Origin: Pseudomonas sp.
GTDB taxonomy: Bacteria > Pseudomonadota > Gammaproteobacteria > Pseudomonadales > Pseudomonadaceae
Assembly (NCBI GenBank): GCA_029239415.1
Contig: JAQZAY010000264.1
Location: 1 to 5,338 of the forward strand
Direction: 5' to 3'
DNA: 5,338 bases
Below the pieces are notes generated by a model. The model was not told where the DNA came from, did no database searches, and saw only the letters and a program-made list of their open reading frames with translations. Below are positions 1 to 5,338 of the stretch, piece after piece. The position numbers and the translations under genes are program-made. The stretch's first letter is position 1. Every line of letters starts with the position of its first letter.

Positions 1-1123
1 CCAGGCGCAGGCCGGTGGCGGCCAGCGGATGGCCGAGGGCGATGGAGCCGCCATGGACGTTGAGTTTCTCCACGTCGAGCTCCAGCGCCTGGGCTACCGC
101 CAGCACCTGCGCCGCCTGCGCCTCGTTGATCTCGAAGCGGTCGATCTGCTCCAGGCGCAAGCCGCTGCGTTCGAGCAGCAAGGCAATGGCCGGCGCAGGC
201 CCGATACCCATGGTCCTGGGCGGCACACCGACGGCCGTGGCCATCAGCAAGCGCGCCAGCGGTGATTGGCTGCAGTCGGAAAAGCGTGTGACCAAGGCCG
301 CCGCCGCACCATCGACCACCGCGCAACTGTTGCCGGCGGTTTGCACGCCACCCGCGTGCACCGGACGCAGCCGGGCGAGCGCGGCTGGATCGGTCGGCCG
401 TGGGTGGCTGTCCTGGCTGACTTCACTCACACCACGCGGCAAGGCGATACCACGCGGTAGGCAATCGTCTACCTCGAATGCCTGCGCGGTCACGCTGACG
501 AGTTCCTCGTCGAACCAGCCTTGCGCCTGGGCCTGCAGGGCACGCTGGTGGCTGCGCAGGGCCCAGGCGTCCACCATTTCCCGATCCAGGCCGTATTCAC
601 GAGCGAGGTTCTCGGCGGTGCCGATCATGTCCACGCCGGCAGCGGGGTCGTACAGCGCTTCCCAGAGAAAATCCTTGAACCCGACTGGCGCGCCCAAGCG
701 GAAGCCGCCGCGATGTTCATAGGCTGCGATCGGATTGCGCGACATCGATTCCGCGCCCACGCACAGCACCTGCCGCGCGCCGCTGCGCAGTTGCTCTGCG
801 GCCTGGCGCAACAGCTCCAGGCCCGTGGCGCAGATGCGTTGCACCGCCAGCGCCGGCACCGCCTGCGGCACGCCGCAGTACAGGCCGATATGACGTGGCA
901 GCATGTAGGCATCGAAACTGGCCTGGGCCATGCTGCCGGCGAGTACGCTGTCCACCGTCTGGGGGGCGATACCCGCTCGCGCCAGCACCGCGCGCCCGGC
1001 CTCGATGCCCAGGTCGATGGGCGATACCCCGGCCAATGCGCCGCCCAGGTCGACCCAGGGCGTGCGCGCCATCTCGACGATGGCCGCATCCTCGAAGGTG
1101 GTGCATAGCCCGGGACGAGTCAT
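1..1123 (-). CDS. aat: Thiolase (acetyl-CoA acetyltransferase / beta-ketothiolase family) of the ferulate operon, 3' end missing
   Basis: Thiolase-fold enzyme, expected to act on a 3-ketoacyl-CoA in the cytoplasm. The frame stays open from ATG at 1123 to the left edge (374 codons). With family length near 400-430 residues, roughly the last 45 are missing, including the second active-site Cys loop. Visible landmarks are an N-terminal MARTPW segment (residues 18-23), the nucleophile loop ICATG with Cys98, TAGNSCAVVDG (262-272), NEAQA (333-337) and HGGSIALGHP with catalytic His365 (357-366). Several loops differ from consensus: ICATG for CxSG, NEAQA for NEAFA, and His for Asn before the GG. The start is firm because its ATG overlaps the fcs TGA as ATGA, which suggests translational coupling; a weak AGGTG lies just upstream. 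A thiolase occupies this place in P. putida-type ferulate operons and is called aat in Pseudomonas sp. HR199, where it was reported as not needed for growth on ferulate. The family call is secure; the substrate is unknown. Confidence 0.9.
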   Translation of the reverse strand, partial: MTRPGLCTTFEDAAIVEMARTPWVDLGGALAGVSPIDLGIEAGRAVLARAGIAPQTVDSVLAGSMAQASFDAYMLPRHIGLYCGVPQAVPALAVQRICATGLELLRQAAEQLRSGARQVLCVGAESMSRNPIAAYEHRGGFRLGAPVGFKDFLWEALYDPAAGVDMIGTAENLAREYGLDREMVDAWALRSHQRALQAQAQGWFDEELVSVTAQAFEVDDCLPRGIALPRGVSEVSQDSHPRPTDPAALARLRPVHAGGVQTAGNSCAVVDGAAAALVTRFSDCSQSPLARLLMATAVGVPPRTMGIGPAPAIALLLERSGLRLEQIDRFEINEAQAAQVLAVAQALELDVEKLNVHGGSIALGHPLAATGLRL

Positions 1124-3003
1124 CGCTGCACCTGGGCGAACAGCGCGCTGGGGTCTTCGCCACGGTACAGCGCCTCGACCTGCGCGGCGCGGCGTTGCAG
1201 CACCGCACGCTGGTTGATCGAGCCTTTGTCGGTGATTTCACCGGCATCGATCGACGCCGGCTCGACGAGCAGCGTCAACCACTCGATCCGGCTGGCATTG
1301 CCCTGGGCATCGCGGTTCAAACGCTCCAGCCAGCCGGCGAACCAGTGGCGCACGGCGTCGCTGGCCAGCACCTCGGCATCGCTGGCAGCGTCCGCCAGCC
1401 CGGCCAGTTGCCGACACTCGGGCAGGCGCGGGAACACCAGCAGTCCCAGGCACTCCCGGTCCGGCGCGGTGACCACGATGTCCTGCACATAGGGCGAGCC
1501 CTCCAGCACCGCGCGGTTGCGCAGCGGGCCGACACTGACGAACACCCCGGACGACAGCTTGAAGTCCTCGGCGATGCGGCCATCGAACATCAGGCCATGT
1601 TCGGGCTGCCCGGCATCGGCCAGCTTCAAGGCGTCGCCCGAGCAGTAGAACCCCTCCTCGTCGAAGGCCTCGGCGGTCTGCTGCGGCGAGCGCCAGTATC
1701 CCGGCATGATGTGCGGGCCACGGAAACGTGCTTCGAACTTGCCGTCCTTCGGCACCAGCTTCACTTCGCAGCCCGGTGCCGGCAGGCCGACGTACCCGGC
1801 CATCGACAGCGGGCCGGTGGTGAAGGTGCAGGACGGCGAGGCTTCGGTCATGCCCAGCCCGGCCATCATGCGGATTCGCTCGCCGCAGTGCTGCTCGGCG
1901 ATGCGGTCGAGGCGGTCCCAGACACTTTGCGACAGGCCCGCTGCGGCGAAGAAGAACAGCTTCATGCGGGCGAAGAACACCTCGCGAAGTGCGGCGTCCT
2001 GCTCCAGCGCCTTGACCAGCTCTTCCCAGCCCTTGGGCACGGTGAGGTAGGCAGTGGGGGAAATCTCGCGCAGGTTGCGCAGGGTTTCGGCGAAGCCCTG
2101 TGGAGTAGGCTTGCCAGCATCGAGGTAGAAGCTGCCACCGTTGTACAGCACGATGCCGAGGTTGTGGCTGCCGCCGAAAGTGTGGTTCCACGGCAGCCAG
2201 TCCACCAGCACCGGCGGCTCCTCGGCGAATACCGGGAAGGTCTGCAGGAGCATCTGCTGATTGGCGCAGAGCATGCGCTGGGTGGTGATCACCGCCTTGG
2301 GCAGCTTGGTCGAGCCCGACGTGAAGAGGAACTTGGCGATGGTGTCTGGCCCGGTGGCGGCGAACGCCGCATCGGCCGCGGCCAGGCCGGCCGGTTGCAG
2401 CAGGCTGTGGAAGTGCAGGTGGCGACGGCCCGCAGCCTGGCCATGCACGCTGATCACGGCGACTGAATCGTCGAGCACCGCATCGAAGGCGCGCTGGAAC
2501 GGCTGGCTGTCGGTGGCGAATACCAAGCCCGGGGTGAGCACCTCGCAGACATGCCGCAGCTTGGCGAAGTCCTGGGACAGCAGCGCGTAAGCTGGCGATA
2601 CCGGGCAGTACGGAATGCCGGCATACATGGCGCCGAGCGCGATCTGCAGGTGCTCGATGTCGTTACCTGAAAACAGCGCCAGCGGGCGCTCGGCGCTGAG
2701 GCCCAAGCCCAGCAGGTTGGCGGCAATGGTGCGCACGTCGGCGAGCATCTGCGCGTAGCTGATGGAACGCCAGGCACCGCCTGCCTGGCTCGCGGCGATG
2801 AAAATCGTGTCGGGGCGCACGGCGGCCCAGTGCAGCAGGCGGTCGAGCAGGCGCGCCGGCAGCGGCGCCAAGGGCTCGACGGGGTGCATGCGCAGCACGC
2901 CGTCGACGTGGCTGACCTTCACCTGGGGATGCCCGATGGCCACCTGGCGGTAGCGCGGACGTTGGCCAGGGTCGGTCGACCGTGAGCGGGCTTCGGTATT
3001 CAC
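1120..3003 (-). CDS. fcs: Feruloyl-CoA synthetase (ANL adenylate-forming ligase)
   Basis: Activates ferulate, and usually p-coumarate and caffeate, with ATP and CoA to the hydroxycinnamoyl-CoA, the first step of the pathway. With the GTG start it is 627 residues, matching my recollection of P. putida Fcs. Motifs in this numbering: P-loop FTSGSTKLPKAV (227-238), a family-typical DWLPWNHTFGG (268-278), A5 motif GLGMTEASP (382-390), A7 motif YCSGD ending at Asp457, the A8 hinge with GR at 475-476 followed by FKLSSG, and a C-terminal TDKGSINQRAV (591-601). Two positions depart from general ANL consensus: Lys for the third P-loop Gly, and Ser where the A10 Lys normally sits. GTG at 3003 is preferred because AAGGAG lies 8 bases upstream. 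An in-frame ATG at 3075 would add 24 residues (651 in total), but that extension is Arg/Gln-rich, crosses a hairpin and has no good ribosome site. The gene sits 87 bases after vdh and overlaps the thiolase start by four bases. Confidence 0.93.
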   Translation of the reverse strand: MNTEARSRSTDPGQRPRYRQVAIGHPQVKVSHVDGVLRMHPVEPLAPLPARLLDRLLHWAAVRPDTIFIAASQAGGAWRSISYAQMLADVRTIAANLLGLGLSAERPLALFSGNDIEHLQIALGAMYAGIPYCPVSPAYALLSQDFAKLRHVCEVLTPGLVFATDSQPFQRAFDAVLDDSVAVISVHGQAAGRRHLHFHSLLQPAGLAAADAAFAATGPDTIAKFLFTSGSTKLPKAVITTQRMLCANQQMLLQTFPVFAEEPPVLVDWLPWNHTFGGSHNLGIVLYNGGSFYLDAGKPTPQGFAETLRNLREISPTAYLTVPKGWEELVKALEQDAALREVFFARMKLFFFAAAGLSQSVWDRLDRIAEQHCGERIRMMAGLGMTEASPSCTFTTGPLSMAGYVGLPAPGCEVKLVPKDGKFEARFRGPHIMPGYWRSPQQTAEAFDEEGFYCSGDALKLADAGQPEHGLMFDGRIAEDFKLSSGVFVSVGPLRNRAVLEGSPYVQDIVVTAPDRECLGLLVFPRLPECRQLAGLADAASDAEVLASDAVRHWFAGWLERLNRDAQGNASRIEWLTLLVEPASIDAGEITDKGSINQRAVLQRRAAQVEALYRGEDPSALFAQVQR

Positions 3004-3011
3004 GCAGGTTG

Positions 3012-3017
3012 CTCCTT
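3012..3017 (-). promoter_or_regulatory. Ribosome binding site of fcs, decides the GTG start
   Basis: The minus strand reads AAGGAG here, followed by eight bases (CAACCTGC) and then GTG at 3003. This is a near-ideal Shine-Dalgarno sequence and spacing. The upstream in-frame ATGs at 3075 and 3066 lack anything comparable, so translation most likely begins at the GTG. Confidence 0.75.
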
Positions 3018-3036
3018 GTTCTTGTTGTACATCCTG

Positions 3037-3062
3037 CCGCCGCCCGGGGTTGCGGACGGCGG
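3037..3062 (-). other. Intercistronic hairpin between vdh and fcs
   Basis: On the transcribed strand CCGCCGTCC (3062-3054) pairs with GGGCGGCGG (3045-3037), giving 9 base pairs with one G-U and an 8-base loop. No U-tract follows, so it is not a classical factor-independent terminator. It ends about 19 bases before the fcs ribosome site. It could mark an RNA-processing or stability element, or simply reflect GC-rich sequence. Confidence 0.45.
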
Positions 3063-3090
3063 TCATCTTGCGCATTGCTGGCGCTGAAAA

Positions 3091-4539
3091 CTAGATGGGA
3101 TAGTGGCGCGGGCCATGCTGCAGGGTGACCCAGCGCAGCTGGGTGAACTGGTCGATGGCGGTGCGGCTGCCGAAGCTGCCGTAGCCACTGGACTTGACTC
3201 CGCCGAAGGGCATTTGCGCTTCGTCGTGTACGGTCGGGCCATTGATGTGGCAGATGCCCGACTCGACCCGTTGCGCCAGGGCCAAGGCGCGGCTGGTGTC
3301 GCGGCTGAAGATGGCCGATGACAAGCCGAACTCCGAGTCGTTGGCCAGCGCCAGCAAGGCCTCGTCACCCTCGGCGCGCAGCACTACGGCCACCGGCCCG
3401 AAAGACTCCTCGCGGTACAGGCGCATGCTGGCGTCGACATGGTCGAGCAAGGTCGGCTGCAGGATGCTGCCGTGCAGTTGGCCGCCACACACCAGGCGCG
3501 CACCTTTGGCCACGGCATCGTCGATCAACGCCTTGATGCGTTCACCGGCTGCAGCGTTGACCAGCGAACCGAGCACCGAAGCACAGGCCTTTGGGTCGCC
3601 GGCACGCAGTCCGGCGACCTTCATCGCCAGCTTGTCGACGAAAGCGTCGGCGATGCGGCTGTCCACCACCAGGCGTTCGGTGGACATGCAGATCTGGCCC
3701 TGGTTGAAGTAGGCGCCGAAGGCCGCCGCCTCGACCGCGGCGTCCAGGTCGGCATCATCAAGCACCAGCAGCGGCGCCTTGCCGCCCAGTTCGAGCAGGG
3801 CCGGCTTGAGGTGGCGGGCGGCCAGCTCCCCGACAATGCGCCCGACGTGGGTGGAACCGGTGAAGTTGACGCGGCGTACCGCCGGGTTGGCGATCAGTCG
3901 CTCAACGATGGCTGGGGCATCCTCTGGCGCATTGCTGATGACGTTGACCACACCATCGCCAAGGCCGGCGTCGTGCAGCACCTGGCCGATCAACCGATGT
4001 ACCGCCGGGCTCAGCTCCGACGCCTTGAGCACCACGGTGTTGCCGCACGCCAGCGGCATGGCGATGGCGCGGGTGGCGAGAATCACCGGTGCGTTCCACG
4101 GCGCAATGCCTAGCACTACACCACAGGGCGCGCGCAGGGCCATGGCGAAGCTGCCGGGCACATCCGAAGGAATCACTTCGCCGATGATCTGCGTGGTCAT
4201 GGCCGCCGCTTCGCGCAGCATGTTGGCGGCCAGCTTGACGTTGAAGCCGTACCAGTTTGCCATGGCGCCGGTTTCGTCGGCGGCGTCGATGAACTCGCCC
4301 GCCCGTGCCTGCAACAGGTCGGCGCCAGCGAGCAGGCGGCTGCGCCGCTCACCGGGCGCCAGCGCTGCCCAGGCAGGGAACGCCGCTTGCGCCGCGGCCA
4401 CCGCCGCATCGGCATCTGCCAGGGTGGCGGCGGCGACCTGCGAGACCACCTCGCCGGTAACCGGGTTGCGGCGTTCGAAGGTTCGTCCATCGCTGGCGGG
4501 ACGCGACTGCCCGCCAATCAGCAAAGGCACCTGCAACAT
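3091..4539 (-). CDS. vdh: Vanillin dehydrogenase (aldehyde dehydrogenase superfamily)
   Basis: NAD(P)-dependent cytoplasmic aldehyde dehydrogenase that oxidises the vanillin released by Ech to vanillate; relatives also take 4-hydroxybenzaldehyde and protocatechualdehyde. The protein is 482 residues, typical of the family and matching my recollection of P. putida Vdh in length and in most of its sequence. ALDH landmarks in this numbering: APWNAP with the oxyanion Asn149, VVLKASE with cofactor-binding Lys172, the Rossmann-loop FTGST (226-230), LELGGK with general-base Glu250, GQICMSTER with catalytic Cys284, and EESFGP with Glu378. All key residues are present. ATG at 4539 is chosen over the in-frame ATG at 4545 because AGAGGA abuts 4545 with no spacer but stands 6 bases from 4539. 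The gene lies 75 bases after ech and 87 before fcs on the same strand, so it is almost certainly co-transcribed and protects the cell from aldehyde build-up. General ALDH activity is certain; the vanillin preference rests on context and family resemblance. Confidence 0.95.
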   Translation of the reverse strand: MLQVPLLIGGQSRPASDGRTFERRNPVTGEVVSQVAAATLADADAAVAAAQAAFPAWAALAPGERRSRLLAGADLLQARAGEFIDAADETGAMANWYGFNVKLAANMLREAAAMTTQIIGEVIPSDVPGSFAMALRAPCGVVLGIAPWNAPVILATRAIAMPLACGNTVVLKASELSPAVHRLIGQVLHDAGLGDGVVNVISNAPEDAPAIVERLIANPAVRRVNFTGSTHVGRIVGELAARHLKPALLELGGKAPLLVLDDADLDAAVEAAAFGAYFNQGQICMSTERLVVDSRIADAFVDKLAMKVAGLRAGDPKACASVLGSLVNAAAGERIKALIDDAVAKGARLVCGGQLHGSILQPTLLDHVDASMRLYREESFGPVAVVLRAEGDEALLALANDSEFGLSSAIFSRDTSRALALAQRVESGICHINGPTVHDEAQMPFGGVKSSGYGSFGSRTAIDQFTQLRWVTLQHGPRHYPI

Positions 4540-4545
4540 GCTCAT

Positions 4546-4552
4546 TCCTCTT
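4546..4552 (-). promoter_or_regulatory. Ribosome binding site of vdh, decides its start
   Basis: The minus strand reads AAGAGGA, ending directly against the ATG at 4545 and six bases before the ATG at 4539. A ribosome cannot readily use the adjoining ATG with this Shine-Dalgarno, so the second ATG, giving a protein that begins MLQVPLL, is the better start. Confidence 0.7.
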
Positions 4553-4576
4553 GTTGTCGTTATAGAGAAATACCCT

Positions 4577-4605
4577 CGGACGCTGGCCGATGACGCCAGC
4601 GCCCG
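4577..4605 (-). other. Intercistronic hairpin between ech and vdh
   Basis: On the transcribed strand CGGGCGCTGGC (4605-4595) pairs with GCCAGCGTCCG (4587-4577) around a 7-base loop GTCATCG. In RNA this is an uninterrupted 11-pair stem with a single G-U pair. It begins 9 bases after the ech stop codon, and the sequence after it (AGGGTATTTCTC) is not a U-tract. It is therefore more likely a 3'-end stability or processing element for ech mRNA than a terminator, since vdh follows in the same operon. The pairing is seen directly; the function is inferred. Confidence 0.6.
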
Positions 4606-4614
4606 CCATCGGAC

Positions 4615-5338
4615 TCAGCGTTTGTAGGCTTGCAGACCGGGCTTGATGCTCTTGTCGTCGAGGAACTGCTTCATGCCCTGCTCGCGACCGCCCGTGGTGT
4701 CGAGCAGGCGCGATTGGTCGAGCTTGGCGTAGAGATAGTCTTCGTTCTGCTCCCAGGTCAGCTCGCGGCAACGTTTGAAACCGTTTTTCGCGGCACGCAG
4801 CACCACCGGGTTCTTTTCCAGCAGGTTGAGCGCCAGCTCGCGGGTGGTTTCACGCAGCTCGGCCAGTGGCACGCTGTCGTTCACCAGGCCCATCTCGGCG
4901 GCCTTGCGGCCATCGAAGGTCTTGCCGGTCATGATGTAGTACAGCGACTGGCGGTGGCCAACGGTATCGGCCATGGCCTTGCTGACCAGATTACCCGGCG
5001 GGATGCCCCAGTTGATTTCCGACAGGCCGAAGGTGGCCTCGTTGGCACAGATGGCCAGGTCGCACGCCACCAGCGGGCTGAAGCCACCGCCGAAGCACCA
5101 GCCGTTGACCATGGCGATGGTCGGCTTGGCATACATGCGCAGCAGCTTCCATTGCCATTGCGACGCTTCGCGGCGAATTTTTTCCTGAAGGATTTCAGGG
5201 CCGGCGTCCACCTCGCGGAAGTATTCCTTGAGGTCCATGCCCGCAGTCCAGGACTCGCCAGCACCGGTCAAGACCAGCACGCCGGCATCGACGTCCTGTT
5301 CGAGGGTTTCCAGCACGTCGACCATTTCCCGGTTCAGG
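4615..5338 (-). CDS. ech: Feruloyl-CoA hydratase/lyase (crotonase superfamily), 5' end missing
   Basis: Hydrates feruloyl-CoA to the 3-hydroxy thioester and then splits it by retro-aldol cleavage to vanillin and acetyl-CoA. It also acts on p-coumaroyl- and caffeoyl-CoA and is also called HCHL. The window holds 240 residues ending in AYKR and a TGA. The frame continues past the right edge, so ATG at 5325 is an internal Met. The known enzyme has 276 residues, so about 36 are missing. In the numbering of the P. fluorescens AN103 enzyme (first visible residue = 37), the specific residues are all present: Met70 and Tyr75 in AGMDLKEY, Gly120 and Ser123 in CFGGGFSP, Glu143 in GLSEINWG, and Tyr239 in EDYLYAKL. 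This set separates the hydratase/lyase from ordinary enoyl-CoA hydratases, which use two Glu. It is the first visible gene of the operon, 75 bases ahead of vdh, so the toxic aldehyde product is passed to the enzyme encoded next. Confidence 0.95.
   Translation of the reverse strand, partial: LNREMVDVLETLEQDVDAGVLVLTGAGESWTAGMDLKEYFREVDAGPEILQEKIRREASQWQWKLLRMYAKPTIAMVNGWCFGGGFSPLVACDLAICANEATFGLSEINWGIPPGNLVSKAMADTVGHRQSLYYIMTGKTFDGRKAAEMGLVNDSVPLAELRETTRELALNLLEKNPVVLRAAKNGFKRCRELTWEQNEDYLYAKLDQSRLLDTTGGREQGMKQFLDDKSIKPGLQAYKR

Noticed and set aside
15..722. A 235-codon plus-strand open frame at the left edge
   Set aside because: It is antisense to the thiolase, whose minus-strand frame is open without stops from 1123 to the edge and contains catalytic loops. 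The plus-strand product is a Ser/Ala/Arg-rich low-complexity shadow.
1238..2191. A 317-codon minus-strand frame inside fcs
   Set aside because: It is a frame-shifted copy of the fcs coding region with Arg/Ala/Gly-rich translation. The in-frame fcs reading is continuous, so no frameshift or nested gene is needed.
895..2466. A 523-codon open frame on the plus strand, antisense to fcs
   Set aside because: It lies wholly opposite fcs and the thiolase start, its product is rich in Arg, Ala, Gln and His with no recognisable domain, and long antisense frames are expected opposite GC-rich Pseudomonas genes. The minus-strand frame carries all the ANL motifs.
3004..3090. An internal promoter for fcs in the vdh-fcs gap
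   Set aside because: I could not find a convincing -35/-10 pair or a sigma-54 type GG/GC element at proper spacing in the minus strand. The gap is GC-rich and mostly taken up by the hairpin and ribosome site.
4577..4605. The ech-vdh hairpin as a factor-independent terminator
   Set aside because: No run of U follows the stem on the transcribed strand, and a co-oriented pathway gene with its own ribosome site starts about 40 bases later.
3779..4627. A 282-codon plus-strand open frame opposite vdh that spans the vdh-ech gap
   Set aside because: Its composition is Ala/Ser/Arg-rich and it has no domain. It covers the vdh coding region, whose aldehyde dehydrogenase motifs are complete.

Overview
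The window is a single, tightly packed, GC-rich minus-strand operon for side-chain catabolism of ferulate and related hydroxycinnamates. Gene content, gene order and protein sequence point to a Pseudomonas of the P. putida group. The species is inferred from remembered similarity, since no search could be run. All four genes are read from high to low coordinates, and the two outer ones run off the window.

Layout in transcription order: (1) ech, feruloyl-CoA hydratase/lyase, 5338 down to 4615, lacking its first ~36 residues; (2) a ~75-base gap holding a strong hairpin and the vdh ribosome binding site; (3) vdh, vanillin dehydrogenase, 4539-3091; (4) an 87-base gap with a second GC-rich hairpin and a good ribosome binding site ahead of a probable GTG start; (5) fcs, feruloyl-CoA synthetase, 3003-1120; (6) a thiolase gene (aat type) that overlaps the fcs stop by four bases (ATGA) and runs off the left edge, so about the last 45 residues are missing. 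The promoter and regulator of the operon are expected upstream of ech, outside the window.

How the genes work together: Fcs activates ferulate (or p-coumarate, caffeate) to the CoA thioester. Ech hydrates the double bond and then cleaves the product by a retro-aldol step to vanillin (or the matching benzaldehyde) plus acetyl-CoA. Vdh oxidises vanillin to vanillate, which would feed the vanillate demethylase and protocatechuate pathway encoded elsewhere. The thiolase fits a beta-oxidation-like route that this pathway does not need, so its real role is the main biochemical open question here.

This is a known kind of system and I do not see a new one. The points worth a second look are the two intercistronic hairpins without U-tracts, the start codons of vdh and fcs set by their Shine-Dalgarno positions, departures from ANL consensus motifs in Fcs, and departures from thiolase consensus loops in the last gene. 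I see no RNA genes, mobile elements, CRISPR arrays or factor-independent terminators. No stretch over 100 bases lacks a gene.
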